DNA of 64,000 nt from Gigaspora rosea (Eukaryota > Glomeromycota > Glomeromycetes > Diversisporales > Gigasporaceae), in the NCBI GenBank assembly GCA_003550325.1, contig QKWP01000038.1, positions 282,688 through 346,687 of the forward strand. Reading direction: 5' to 3'. Position numbers and translations under genes: made by a program. How positions within the stretch are numbered: position 1 is the first letter of the stretch; every line of letters begins with the position of its first letter. A model generated the notes under the pieces. It was given only the letters and a program-made list of their open reading frames with translations, did no database searches and was not told the origin of the DNA. Positions 47,278 to 58,029 of the stretch are shown here, piece after piece.

Positions 47278-48436
47278 TAATGATGCCTGACGCATGACGA
47301 AACCAATGACACATGACGAAACTCATAATAAATAACAAAACCCATGATGATGTTGATGAAGCATAAGACTATTTATTATTCATTTCTTTCATAACAGTAA
47401 TAAATTAGTCCATGTAAAGTTACTTTTTTGTTCATTATTATATCTACCCAGTTTCTATCTTTTTGACATCAATCCGACAATGCCCGATGATTTGCAACAA
47501 TAACCCAGATATATCCCGATAAGTGTTCTACGAATTGACAGTGTTATAATATTTTATTATTATGTATTATTTTATGTATTTCTTAATTTGGCATAGTTTG
47601 TGACATAGTTGGGTGATTTTAACCCTCAACGAGGGTTATAGACTCTCAGTGAGTGTATGAAACTCTCAGCGATTGAATAAACACCAAGCAAGTGATTAAA
47701 ACCTCAGTACGAATTAAAGATATTTGAGGGTATGGTTTTAGTCTGCGAAGGAAATAACAGATGTTCATAACATTAGTGTTATTATTGATGGTTCAAAAAA
47801 TCCTGTGTTCGGACAATCGATCCTACGCTCCACTGTTGCTAGTGAAATACTAGCAATAAAAAATCATCTGTTTAGATTCAATGTAAAGGCTTCTTCAATT
47901 GACAAGGGTTTAATCAAGAATTTCATAATCTTAGGTAACGTTCCCACAAAAAATTGTTCACTCTGTAATTTTGACCAATCAAAATTTAGGATCAGGAGTA
48001 ATGTGATAATCAAAACAAATGTGTTTTGTTTTCTAAGTAAAAATACGTGTAAAATTAAAGCTAAGAAAACCGCGTTGTAATTAGGATTAGGGTTAGAAAA
48101 ATATAGTGGCCAGTGTAGCTATTAGTAAATTTCACGAGGAATATTTTTAATTAGGACGCAGTAGATGGTTACCTAATAAAAATTTAGAGCTATCTTCTGT
48201 TTTTTGTAAAAAAGTGAGTTTGTTTCATTTTTACGATACACCTGATCTTAAAATTCGATCGGTAGGAGGTGAACAATATTTTGTTCATCAATAGTCAAGG
48301 GTTGCGTCAGGAGTTTCGTCAATCATCAAGGGCTTCGTCAAGCGTCAAAGGCTTCGTCAATCGTCAAGGGTTTCGTCAGACGAAACTATGACGAAACCTT
48401 TAGTCATCGCGAAAATAATTGCGTCAGGCATCATTA
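47278..48436. mobile_element. MULE-like TAATGATGCCTGACGCA element with perfect 9-bp TSD
   Basis: A perfect 17-base inverted repeat (TAATGATGCCTGACGCA and TGCGTCAGGCATCATTA) bounds 1159 bp. The flanks are ATTACAATT at 47269-47277 and the same ATTACAATT at 48437-48445. The interior follows the elements at 34105 and 36236 in order but is more diverged. Subterminal ACGAAAC/GTTTCGTC words face inward from both ends. No transposase frame is present; the 91-residue frame at 47805 is repeat sequence. Confidence 0.88.
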
Positions 48437-48614
48437 ATTACAATTAATGTTAGTTATCAGCTAACTATAATTTATATTAATCAACTAAAAAACTATTATT
48501 ATTAATTGTAATGATATAACAGAAATCACAACCATTGATTGGCAACTAATAGTACTTCTCGGGTTGAGATGTATCTTGTGTGCATTTTTTATTTCAACAT
48601 TGCCAGTTATCAAT

Positions 48615-48778
48615 GTGTTTTACGAGTCTCTATCATTTTCTCGACAACCCTTTCCCGAAAAGTAAAACCCCTACAAAAAATGACCGGAACTAACCCTAAC
48701 CCTAACCTAATTCGGGCTAACTTGTCGGGATTTTGACATTGTCGGGAAAACGATAGGATCCTATGTTTTACACTAACT
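48615..48778. repeat. Degenerate TIR repeat with CTAACCCTAACC core
   Basis: GTTTTACGAGTCTCTATCAT and ATAGGATCCTATGTTTTAC are imperfect inverted ends about 160 bases apart. The centre holds CTAACCCTAACCCTAACC. The frame at 48610-48846 (-) is a by-product. Confidence 0.35.
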
Positions 48779-49149
48779 GAATATCCTTCAAAGCATAAAG
48801 ATACTATTCTTCGGATATAATATGAATTGCTCCGGGTACTAATCATAGAGTCAGTACTTTACAATTGTCATTTTTCAATTCTCACTAATTGAAAAATGAT
48901 TCAGTCGATCCTTAATAATGATAATAATAATAATAATAATAATACATAGTTCATAATTTACGTAATTCTTTTAGTCACATGTTTCATTTGTTTTCAATTG
49001 TACATTTGTATCACCTTTTCTCTAAATAACTACTAGACCTTAAACCTGCCAATTAATGATAGGATAAATTTAACCATTTTTAATCAATTTTCAAAATAAT
49101 TATTATAGTAGAGCTTGGATCCATTATTCAGACATTAGTTAGCATATGA

Positions 49150-50733
49150 GCATCCATAGTATAGACAGGTTGAGTTTCTAATAACAGCAAGAGAATGGAT
49201 TAGAGAAGATAATGAATATTATCTACAGTGCTCTGAATTATATAGACGCCTTCAGCAACATGGGTTTTTGATGCAAATATATACATAAAAGAAAAAGTAT
49301 ATTATTGGCATTAATTTTCAGCAAGCAGACATATATATTCAACTCAACAAATTAACTCTTATCAGCAAACCAATATCTTGAAAACGACAAGGCTTCAAAG
49401 CTACCTATTATATAAAAAGGGTATAGAATGCTATTAGTATATTTATTTCTTTTGATATGCAATGGAACAGAAAAATCTTGTCATAATTCAAAAAATATAA
49501 CTTGTATATGTGTTCAAGCTCTGCATGAACTTTTAGTAGTCTGTGGAATAAGGGATTACTACCAATCTTTGTCCTATTGGATAAAGACGCAGGAGAAATA
49601 GTATAGTGGATGAAGTATAGTCATGAACAGTAATCATATAACTATATTGTTGGCATTTTGATCGTGTAATTAGGCTGGCACCTAAAGAATATAAAAAATA
49701 AAAGCATCAGGTTTTTTAAAAGAAAAAGCAACTGAGGCCAGCTATCCATTTGATATTATTGATTCTTCATGGATTTCAGGGAGTAAAGCTAGAAACTTGT
49801 GTTTTGATAATCAGAATACTAAATTGTAAGTATGGCTAAACAACTTGCAACCATGCATCCATTAATTCTAGCATCAAAAACATGTTCCTGAATTCTCTAC
49901 GAATATACAAATTTTGTACATAAGAGACATAACAATACTGCTAAGATAATAATCTTTCTAAGTTGTAGGGGTATTTGTTGTTTGCTTATTCAGCTTATTT
50001 ATAATAAATTTTCCTAGCCTGGAAAACAATAATTACTGAAAATCTTTGAAGAGTAATAAACACAAATATAAATACAATTATAGCAGACCTCACCTTGATT
50101 AGCTTACAAGATTCTTGTCAAATAATTGGTACCAGATTTTGATTTAAAGCTAACCCACCATAATATGAATCATAGTTTTCTATCATAGTGGAAAGCATTT
50201 AAAAATGACTGGGACAAATATGCAGCTACAAATATTGAATTCGGTATGGAAGAAAGATACCATATTAATATAATTAATTGGCCAGGTTCTTGTCCTCCAT
50301 ATATAAATAGACTCTACCTTATTTATAAGCATTTAGTTATTAAAAAAATGGAAAGCATTTTTTACCAACATTTAAGAAAACAATATCTTGTCATGACTAT
50401 CCCCTAGTCATTTTTGATGCTGATACAATAATGCCAACAATTTGCCAAGAAATAAGTTGAGTATAATAGATGATACAGCAGAACTATCTATAAGTTCCAG
50501 CAGTCTACAAAATGTAACATTAGAAACAAGAAATAATACGAAAGACAGAGATAAATTAGCTTATTATGAGAAGATTTTCAATTCAGCATTAATAATATAT
50601 GTAAAGAGCAAACCAATGATCAATTTATAAAGAATTTCGATATTCTTATGAAACCATTCACCAAAACCATTGAAGTATGTGAAGAAAAACTCAATGTCTC
50701 CACAAATCAAAAAACTTGGAGTCAAAATAAGGT
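49150..50733 (+). pseudogene. Unrecognised decayed multi-exon gene
   Basis: Several plus-strand coding-like segments are followed by good donor sites. REWIREDNEYYLQCSELYRR lies near 49200. EASYPFDIIDSSWISGSKAR ends at a GTAAGT near 49827. An open stretch with AFKNDWDKYAATNIEFGMEE and INWPGSCPPYINRLYLIYKH runs about 50190-50406. NKLSIIDDTAELSISSSSLQ and DRDKLAYYEKIFNSALI follow from 50442, and NFDILMKPFTKTIEVCEEKL ends at AATAAG/GTAAGC near 50733. Stops and frame changes separate some of them, so the gene is probably broken. I do not recognise the family. The MITE at 50790-51027 begins just after the last donor. It could also be an unfamiliar transposon protein. Confidence 0.4.
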
Positions 50734-50789
50734 AAGCTTTCTTTCCGGCTGCATTGACAGTATTGATTTCTTAAAAATTACCTAATCCT

Positions 50790-51027
50790 TAGGTGAGACC
50801 TTGGTAAAAAAATTTTTGAGATACACATACATAATGCCGGGTGGAATTAAGATTAGAAAGTAAGATTTCGAAACTTTCCGAAGAGAAAATGAACAAACAT
50901 AAAAGACAAGCAAGGCCAGCCCGATATCTCCGGTTCAGAAACAATTTTATTAAAATTTACTATATATACGCTCTCTTTTGAGAAAGGAATGTAACGTAAA
51001 CAACCGAATTAAATTGGTCTTGCCTTA
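50790..51027. mobile_element. Short relative of the 20380-21392 element
   Basis: The right end AACCGAATTAAATTGGTCTT followed by GCCTTA matches that element's right end, and the left end TTAGGTGAGACC is a degenerate partner. The shared internal stretch GAAACTTTCCGAAGAGAAAA occurs inverted at about 20540-20600. Confidence 0.5.
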
Positions 51028-51569
51028 CCCTGCGGTATTTGTAATCGTTGAGCCTTTTGCATACTGAGAACTTAATTTCTAGAGTAATGCTAGTTTAGAT
51101 TCCGCGTTATTCTCACGAAAAAAAAATTACATGTAAATTTGATTTGTACATAACGATTTAGTCAGTAGTTTCAAAAAAAAAAGCTTAATAAATTAGTTTT
51201 TTTAAAGCTAGAGTTCATAGTCTTACAGCACTCGAAGATGTTCAACATAAATTTTTTAGTTAGGGATTGATACTTGAAATCTTAGAAATTTTTTTATAGC
51301 TTTCGATAATGATTGGAGGGTATAGCATTGATCGGATTTTTTTTGTATGGCTAGGGTACTGAAATTACAGATTTAACATCATATGAATGATCGAAATGTT
51401 GCAATAATCACACCTGTTCAGAAAAGAATGTCGTAATAGGAATGCATAATGATCAACATTTGAAAACGTCCTTGCTTTAAATGACAAGTGACAATGAAAT
51501 CTTCATATTAGAAATTGATAATACAATTCTTTCCAAAAAATGAACAAACGAAAATAATTACTTCTACTA

Positions 51570-51782
51570 AAATAAGATTTGTTTAAAAAAAAACAGCATA
51601 AGCGACATCAAAAAGTTGAAGGAATCCATCCTTACCAAATTTCATGTTACACACGAAACGTGATTGCACTGGTAATGCTAGAAAATCAAACAAATTTACA
51701 ATTTAAGTTGGTTTTGAATTGTTTACGTTTTCACCGATTTAGGAATAGCTTAAGTCAATTCTCAATTCCATTAAATTATTAA
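51570..51782 (+). pseudogene. ORF with homology to 53050-53331, possible Fanzor relic
   Basis: This frame reads KKQHKRHQKVEGIHPYQISC, then YTRNVIALVMLENQ. Its DNA aligns with 53065-53110 (ACCAAAAAGTTGAATGAATG and ATTTCATG) despite divergence. H-x-K-V-E-G followed by C and then R-N/D-V-x-A-x-x-M resembles the end of Fanzor/TnpB nucleases. That resemblance is weak and I am unsure. The rest of 51028-53050 is AT-rich without a gene I can support. Confidence 0.25.
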
Positions 51783-53049
51783 ACTATTAAACTATTATAC
51801 TATGAAATTTAATAAAAAATTAGAATTATTTAAATGTTGTTATATTACAAGCATATTGCATTTACATATGTCATATTAATTATATTAATTTATATTAAAG
51901 AAAAAAAAACAAATAGCTTTCGAATGCTTAATTTAAACAAATCTTTGTTATTTTTTTCATTATTAATTTCTTAATATGGAATGATACAGCTTTCTGACCC
52001 GCAAAATCTTTGATAGAACAATAGAAACGTTTATTCGTCAATTAAAAAATAAACTTTCTTTAATGGAACGAAATAAATATTATTAATGTTTAAAGCACTT
52101 AAAAATTCGAGCGAATCACATAACCAAATTTTAAATATTGGATAACTCATAATTTTAAAATTCTTTATGTTGGTATAGTTAAAAAAAACTTCAACAATTA
52201 AGCCAATTGAAAATAACCCAGGGACGCATATTTATATGATAATTTGTGCTGTGTATCAAGTAACTAAGCATGTTAGTCATGCAAAAACCTGGTTAAAGTT
52301 TTTTTTTTACTATGCTTATGCTTTTTTTTAATGATAATAAAATTTTGATATGCAATTAAAAAGATTTGTATGTGGTATAGTTTATCTTGCAGTAGTTGAT
52401 GACGCCATTCATGAATAGAGTGTTTTAAAAGCACATTAGCCTGGAAATTATTGAAATCTTCAATTCGGATGTTAATTTAAGACTGACATTACTTGAAAGA
52501 AAAAGAGGCTCAAAAGAAGTAATTTACTATGTGCGAGACAATGTGAGTGTGGTAATGTAAAAACTTGCTCAAATTTTTTAATCATGCGAATTTTTATTGC
52601 TGTGCTTGTTTTTTATTGATTATGCATTTTTTTATTTAAATTTACAAAGCAGTTTTTTTAATATAACAGTAATTTACGTAAATTTATGTTATTTCTTTAT
52701 ATGAAATTTTATGTAAATTTTTATCACATTTTATTTATGCAAATGAACGTTTACAATATAGGTAATATTATTAATTGTTGTATAATTTTTATCATTTGGT
52801 CATATAATTTTATCTTTTATAATTTTTCACCGATTAAGAAATAATGTACGTCGTTTCAAAATTAAAGACTACTCAGATCAATTTGAAATCGACCTAAATT
52901 GTGAAATCAGAAACACAATACTAAAGCCTATCATCTAATACTAAAAATAGATTATTAAACCTCACGTACAGTAAATTAAAATTACATATGTTCTCACCAT
53001 CTTGAACTATACCATAAACGGAAAAAAAGAGATAACCATAATACCTTCT

Positions 53050-53331
53050 AAAACAGGAAAAAATAAAGCGCACCAAAAAGTTGAATGAATGGAACCATCA
53101 CTCCACATTTCATGATTGTACTGGTTTAACCGCGACAAAGATCTACATGGGGTGTGGAATATCAGTCCCCTAAACAAGAAAGTTAAGTTACAATATTATC
53201 TGTTATGGTATATATACGACATCATTACTCTGGTATATATAATAAATAAGTCATTTGTTTGGTTAATGCTCATGTGTAAATCTAAAATTGGTGATCTAAA
53301 AAGACCCAATTTTGCAAATCAGCCGGTATGA
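53050..53331 (+). pseudogene. Possible Fanzor/TnpB-like C-terminal relic
   Basis: The plus strand reads NKAHQKVE, a stop, then WFNRDKDLHGVWNI and, at the end, DLKRPNFANQPV. An N-R-D-K stretch followed shortly by N-I, with a closing K-R-P, is how TnpB and eukaryotic Fanzor proteins finish (RuvC-III region). The spacing here is two residues longer than in the usual form, and no RuvC-I/II or zinc-ribbon motif is left. It shares sequence with 51570-51782. A chance match is quite possible. Confidence 0.25.
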
Positions 53332-53863
53332 CCAATTTAAAAACAATTGATAATAAATTATGATCATTTCACGTATGCTAGAGAATACACTTTTCTAACT
53401 ACTATACTTGCAAAAACGAATAAAACATAAATGGTTGGGAATATAAAAGAATATAAAGTATCACATTGTGATCAGGAATCTAGAAAAAAAAATGCTAATC
53501 TATGACCAATAAAATTGACAATTTTTATAGATTCCTGTGAAATTTGCCGATCACAGTGATTTGAAAAGCACTGTAAATGGGCTGAATAGTTTCTTTTATT
53601 AATAATTGATTAATACCTGTTTAGAGATACGGCATTAGCCTATCGGTAAACTTTATGCCTTTCATTATTTCGCCGGAAAAGTCTCCAATCATGTCTGCTA
53701 ACGCAGAATAGTCGTAGCTAATCCAAATTAAGACGAAATCGTAACACATTGTGTCATGAAAATCACTAGATTTACAGTTTAACCAGTAAAATTACATAAC
53801 GGTATCGATAAATTTTAAAATTTCTGCTACACAAAATTATGGTGATGTACGTAATTGAATACA
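53332..53863. other. Upstream DNA of the second F-box/LRR gene
   Basis: An inverted pair, ATCACATTGTGATCAGGAATC at about 53460 and GATTCCTGTGAAATTTGCCG with GATCACAGTGAT at about 53530, suggests a small MITE. No coding region. Confidence 0.35.
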
Positions 53864-53876
53864 GTGACACCTAACT
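53864..53876 (+). promoter_or_regulatory. Shared upstream word GTGACACCTAACT, copy 2
   Basis: Identical to the word at 44389-44401, 110 bases before the ATG of this paralogue. A TATATATAAAAC at about 53946-53958 lies only about 20 bases before the ATG, so if it acts as a TATA box the leader would be very short. Confidence 0.4.
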
Positions 53877-53973
53877 ATGAACGTTTAGTTTATAAAAATA
53901 TAAAAACGTACTCCGCTTCATATGTTCTATTTTTATTTCTTCGTTTTATATATAAAACCTTAATCTCGTCAAA

Positions 53974-55809
53974 ATGATTACAATGTTACCGGACGAATGT
54001 CTTTCAGAAATACTTAATAATTTCGATACCGATTATAGAACTTTATTTTCATGCCTTCTTGTAAGTCGTCATTGGTGTAGAATTATTGTACCAATATTAT
54101 GGAGTGAACCAACAAAATATTTTGATGATTTAAGGCTTATTAGGATTTATCTTTTAGCATTAAACGTTGAAGAACAAGCTTTATTAATTCCTTTTAAAAT
54201 TTATCTTCCAAATTATCAAAAATTATTATTTGAATATTCAAGTTTTGCAACATATGTTGGTTTTTATTTGGAAGATCGTGATACTGATGGAGTTAAAAAT
54301 TGGCTTTACAAAGAAGGATATGAAGGTGATTCTATGAATGATGATGATTATAATTATTATGATGATTGTAGTTATTATGATTATGATTATCAAGAATTTA
54401 ATGAGCACGTAAATGCTATTAAATGTTCTTTAATTTCAATGTTTTTAAGAACAAGCAAAAAGCTTAAATATTTAAACATTAATGAGCTTATTTGTAATAA
54501 AATTTTATTTGAAAAATTACAAAAAAATACCACTATTACCTCTTTAAAATTTCGTTTTAATAATTTTGAAGCAGTAGATTTATTAGCAGAAATTCTTTAT
54601 AAAAATACAACTCTAATTTCTCTAGATATTTCTGATAATGAGCTTAGCTTTAAAGAATTAGAAGTATTATTAAAAGCTCTCTGCAAAAACACTACATTAA
54701 TTTCTCTAAATCTTGCATATAATTCTCTTTGTTCCAAGGATGGAACTGCATTAGCAGAGGCTCTTTACGAGAACACTGCTCTGACTTCTCTATTTATTCG
54801 TCAAAATCAACTTGGTTCTGAAGGAGTAAAGCCAATTGCAAAGGCCCTTTATAAAAATACCACTTTAACTTCTTTAGATATTGGAAATAATCAGATTGAT
54901 TTTGAAGGTGTAAAAGCATTATCAAAGGCTCTTTATATAAATACCACTTTGACTTCGTTAGATCTATCTTATAACTCACTTGGTCCTAAATCTGGAAAAG
55001 TGTTAACAGAGGCTCTTTGCAAAAATGTTACTTTGACATCTTTATCTATATCTGGTAATCAACTTGGTTCTGAAGGTGTAGAGGCATTGGCTGAAGGTCT
55101 TTGTAATAACATTGCCTTAAATTCTTTAAATCTTGGCAATAATCGAATTGGTGCTGGAGGGATAAAAGCATTATCGGCGGTACTTCATGTAAATTCTACT
55201 CTAACTTCATTAGATCTTTCTTATAATAAACTTGGTTTAAAAGATTGGGAAATATTAATAGAAGCTCTTTGTAAAAACACTATTCTGACTTCTTTGGATC
55301 TTTCATCAAATGAACTTAATTTTGAAGGAAGTGAAAAATTAATAGAAGCTCTTTGCAAAAACACTAATCTAACTTCTTTAAATCTTGACTGGAATTCTCT
55401 TGGTTCTATTGAAGGAAAAGCAATGGCAAAGTTTCTTTGCAATAATAATACACTAACTTTCTTATCTATTCATGGTAATAAACTTGGTTCTGAAGGTGCT
55501 GAAGCAATAGCGGAGGCTCTGTGTGAAAATAAAGTTTTAACTACCTTATACCTTGGAGATAATCAAATTGGTTTTAAAGGGATAAAAGCTTTAGCAAGAG
55601 CCCTTTATATAAACACTACACTGATATCTTTAGATATTAGTTTCAGTCAGCTTGATTTTGAAGGAGGAAGAGAATTAGTGGAAGCTCTTCGTGTAAACAC
55701 TACACTAACTTCTTTAGATATTTATGCAAGTCCACTTAACTCTAAGGAATTAAAAGCATTAGTAGAGATTATTCGTAAGAACAATCCTTTGGTTTCTTTA
55801 ATGTTTTAA
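53974..55809 (+). CDS. F-box and leucine-rich-repeat (RNI-like) protein 2
   Basis: An intact 611-residue paralogue of the gene at 44580. The F-box is at residues about 4-45 (LPDECLSEILNNFD, CLLVSRHWCRIIVPILW). An acidic, tyrosine-rich insert (MNDDDYNYYDDCSYYDYDYQ) follows at about residues 115-140 and is longer than in the paralogue. Then 15 leucine-rich repeats of 28 residues, each like NTTLTSLDLSYNSLGPKSG, run to the end. Predicted role: Skp1-binding adaptor that selects substrates for an SCF ubiquitin ligase. Repeat alignment shows the paralogue has one extra 28-residue unit near its sixth/seventh repeat. The start is the first ATG in AAAATGAT context. No intron is needed. Confidence 0.93.
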   Translation: MITMLPDECLSEILNNFDTDYRTLFSCLLVSRHWCRIIVPILWSEPTKYFDDLRLIRIYLLALNVEEQALLIPFKIYLPNYQKLLFEYSSFATYVGFYLEDRDTDGVKNWLYKEGYEGDSMNDDDYNYYDDCSYYDYDYQEFNEHVNAIKCSLISMFLRTSKKLKYLNINELICNKILFEKLQKNTTITSLKFRFNNFEAVDLLAEILYKNTTLISLDISDNELSFKELEVLLKALCKNTTLISLNLAYNSLCSKDGTALAEALYENTALTSLFIRQNQLGSEGVKPIAKALYKNTTLTSLDIGNNQIDFEGVKALSKALYINTTLTSLDLSYNSLGPKSGKVLTEALCKNVTLTSLSISGNQLGSEGVEALAEGLCNNIALNSLNLGNNRIGAGGIKALSAVLHVNSTLTSLDLSYNKLGLKDWEILIEALCKNTILTSLDLSSNELNFEGSEKLIEALCKNTNLTSLNLDWNSLGSIEGKAMAKFLCNNNTLTFLSIHGNKLGSEGAEAIAEALCENKVLTTLYLGDNQIGFKGIKALARALYINTTLISLDISFSQLDFEGGRELVEALRVNTTLTSLDIYASPLNSKELKALVEIIRKNNPLVSLMF

Positions 55810-56391
55810 TCTTTATTTGAGGAATCTGAGAGATAAGACCTTTTAAGTAAACAATACTTTTAGTATTAGTAGAAATATTACAGTTTGTATATTAAAGATG
55901 GCTGCTTAGGTAATTTGGTAAAGGTTTGCCCAAATTAGTATACTACTTACCTGGATTGAATTGTGATTTTATTTACTAAACCTAGGCGACTTGCTTATTA
56001 ATTTGTAATGTTCTGTTTGCTTATTTAAAAATTTCTGCATTCTTCTTATTTTCTAAAATATTTTATAAGCAATTAATTGTCCTTCCGCTCAATAATATTT
56101 CACTATCTTTTATTTTTTTGCGAATTTTCTTTGAGTTTAATGTCTCTTAAAAGTTTAAGGATAACTAATGATGGATATCGTGTACGATTTATGACAATGG
56201 CCATTTAGATGTGTGCTAAATTATTTTTAGCTTTCCGTAAATAAAAATTGCCAAAAATATTTGGGCATTTCAAGATCAGTGGATATTCGTGTAAATCACA
56301 TCACATGATTAAAGACTTGGCCTAAATTAGGGTTAGTTTTAGTAGGGTTAGGTGATAGTATTGTTTAGGCCGATTTGTTAGCAGTCATAGG
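55810..56391. other. 3' flank of the F-box/LRR gene
   Basis: AT-rich DNA with no supported gene. A word GGCCATTTAGATGTGTG near 56198 has no partner. Confidence 0.3.
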
Positions 56392-56511
56392 TAGAGATGT
56401 GATCCGTTATCCGTTTTCATCCGTTTTTATATTAAAATCCGCGGATATCCGCGGATATCCGCGGATTTTAATATGAAAACGGATGAAAACGGATAACGGA
56501 TCACATCTCTA
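56392..56511. mobile_element. 120-bp palindromic hAT MITE with perfect 8-bp TSD
   Basis: An almost perfect palindrome from TAGAGATGTGATCCGTTATC to GATAACGGATCACATCTCTA, with a centre of repeated GCGGATATCC. It is flanked by GTCATAGG at 56384-56391 and exactly GTCATAGG at 56512-56519. Termini and 8-bp duplication are those of hAT elements. Confidence 0.88.
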
Positions 56512-56574
56512 GTCATAGGACATGTCACGCCAGGTGATAAATTATAATAAAAATTATAATAAAAACATATAAAT

Positions 56575-57850
56575 TTACTATAAAATTTAAGCCTCACATT
56601 ATTTTCAACCTACATATTAACTTTTTTCAAATTTTGGGGCCAAGGATATCGAAAATAGTATAATTAGGTTATTTAGAAACTTTTTAAAATTTTGCAAATT
56701 TTGCATATTTTCTTAATAAAAATTTTTTTTAAAAAAAAAAAATCTATTTTAAAAGCTTTTTTTATACGTAAAATTCTATGTTAAGCAAAATTTACTTAGA
56801 TGACAAAATAGGTTGTCTTAGTAAAAAAAATAAGTTTCCTATAGATTAAAGTAAAAAAATACCAATTTTTTTATATACAACTTTTTTTAATAAGACAATC
56901 TAATCTAACTTGGGCTCTTAATAAAGTTGTTTAGCATAAATTTTATCAGTAGGACTAAATCACACACCACTGTGTTCAACACCAGTATGCGGTGTAATGT
57001 GAAGATCAATATCAAAAAAATAAACAAAAAAAATTAAACAAAAGTTAAAGTTGATAAATGTTGAGTTAGAGTTAATAGTTAGGGTTAGGGTGAGGCATAG
57101 CATATAGTGAAATTTCGCAAGAGGGTTTTTTTTTTAAAAAAAAAGGTGGTTTCATAGAAAAATTTTGAGTTAGAAGGTATTTTTTAAAAAAAAAAAACAA
57201 AACAACAAAAATTTTATATTACACCTGATCTTTACGTTACACTGCATTTAAAAAATTTGATTGGTGAAAATCATTGTGGTGTTGAGCACCAGTGGTGTGA
57301 TTTAGTAAAACCAAATTTTATAATCACAACAAAGGATAAAACCCATTTTTATAAGCATTTTACTAATAAAAAATTAAGTCAAAGTTTTTGCAAAAAAATT
57401 TTAAATTTTTTTATAAAAATTTAATCAATTTTTTACTAGTAAAATGCTTGTAAAAATGGGGTTTATCTTCTTTATTATTTTATAAAATTTTATGCTAAAC
57501 AACTTAACTTAAGAGTCCAAGATAAATTGTCTTAATAAAAAAAGTTGTATATAGAAAAATTGGTATTTTTTACTTTAGTCTATAATAAACTTATTTTTTT
57601 TACTAAAATGATCTATTTTGTTGTCTAAATAAACTTTGCTTAATATAGAATTTTACATATAATAACACTTTTAAAATTAGAAATATTTTCTTTTTAAAAA
57701 ATTTATTAAGCAAATATGCAAATTTTGCAAAATTTTAAAAAAGTGTTCTATATAACTTTAATTTACTATTTTCAATATACCTAACCCAAATATTTGAAAA
57801 AAAGTTAAATGTAAGTTGAAAATAATATGAGACTTAAAGTTTGTAGAGTT
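56575..57850. repeat. Large inverted repeat with a nested MITE in the loop
   Basis: The left arm (about 56575-56945: TTTTCAACCTACATATTAAC, TTTTGCAAATTTTGCATATT, GACAAAATAGGTTGTCTTAG, GACAATCTAATCTAACTTGG) is matched by the inverted right arm (about 57475-57850). Between them lie the MITE 56954-57306 and a small inner palindrome (57335-57470, centred on a T-rich run). The arms are diverged, so this is an old fold-back element. No coding region. Confidence 0.65.
56954..57306. mobile_element. MITE with ACTAAATCACACACCACTG ends
   Basis: ACTAAATCACACACCACTG on the left faces CAGTGGTGTGATTTAGT on the right. Inside are inverted TGTAATGTGAAGATC and ATTACACCTGATC blocks like those in the element at 40078, with TTAGGGTTAGGGTGAG in the middle. 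It fills the loop of the larger inverted repeat. Confidence 0.6.
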
Positions 57851-58029
57851 AACTGATTTTTAATATTATTTTGGATGAGTTTTTTATTATATAAATTTAT
57901 AAAAAAAATATCCTCTACATATTAAAATTAAAATTTTCAGAAATATAGAACAATGAAAAAAGAAAACATTGAGCTTAAAAATCGAATTAAAACTTTGCAA
58001 AAACAAATGTTTGACAATTTTAAGATAAT

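Noticed and set aside
48689-48712. CTAACCCTAACCCTAACC, telomere-like
   Set aside because: Fewer than four units, inside a MITE-like repeat; similar short runs recur at about 40318 and 57080 inside other MITEs, so no telomere or interstitial telomere is claimed.
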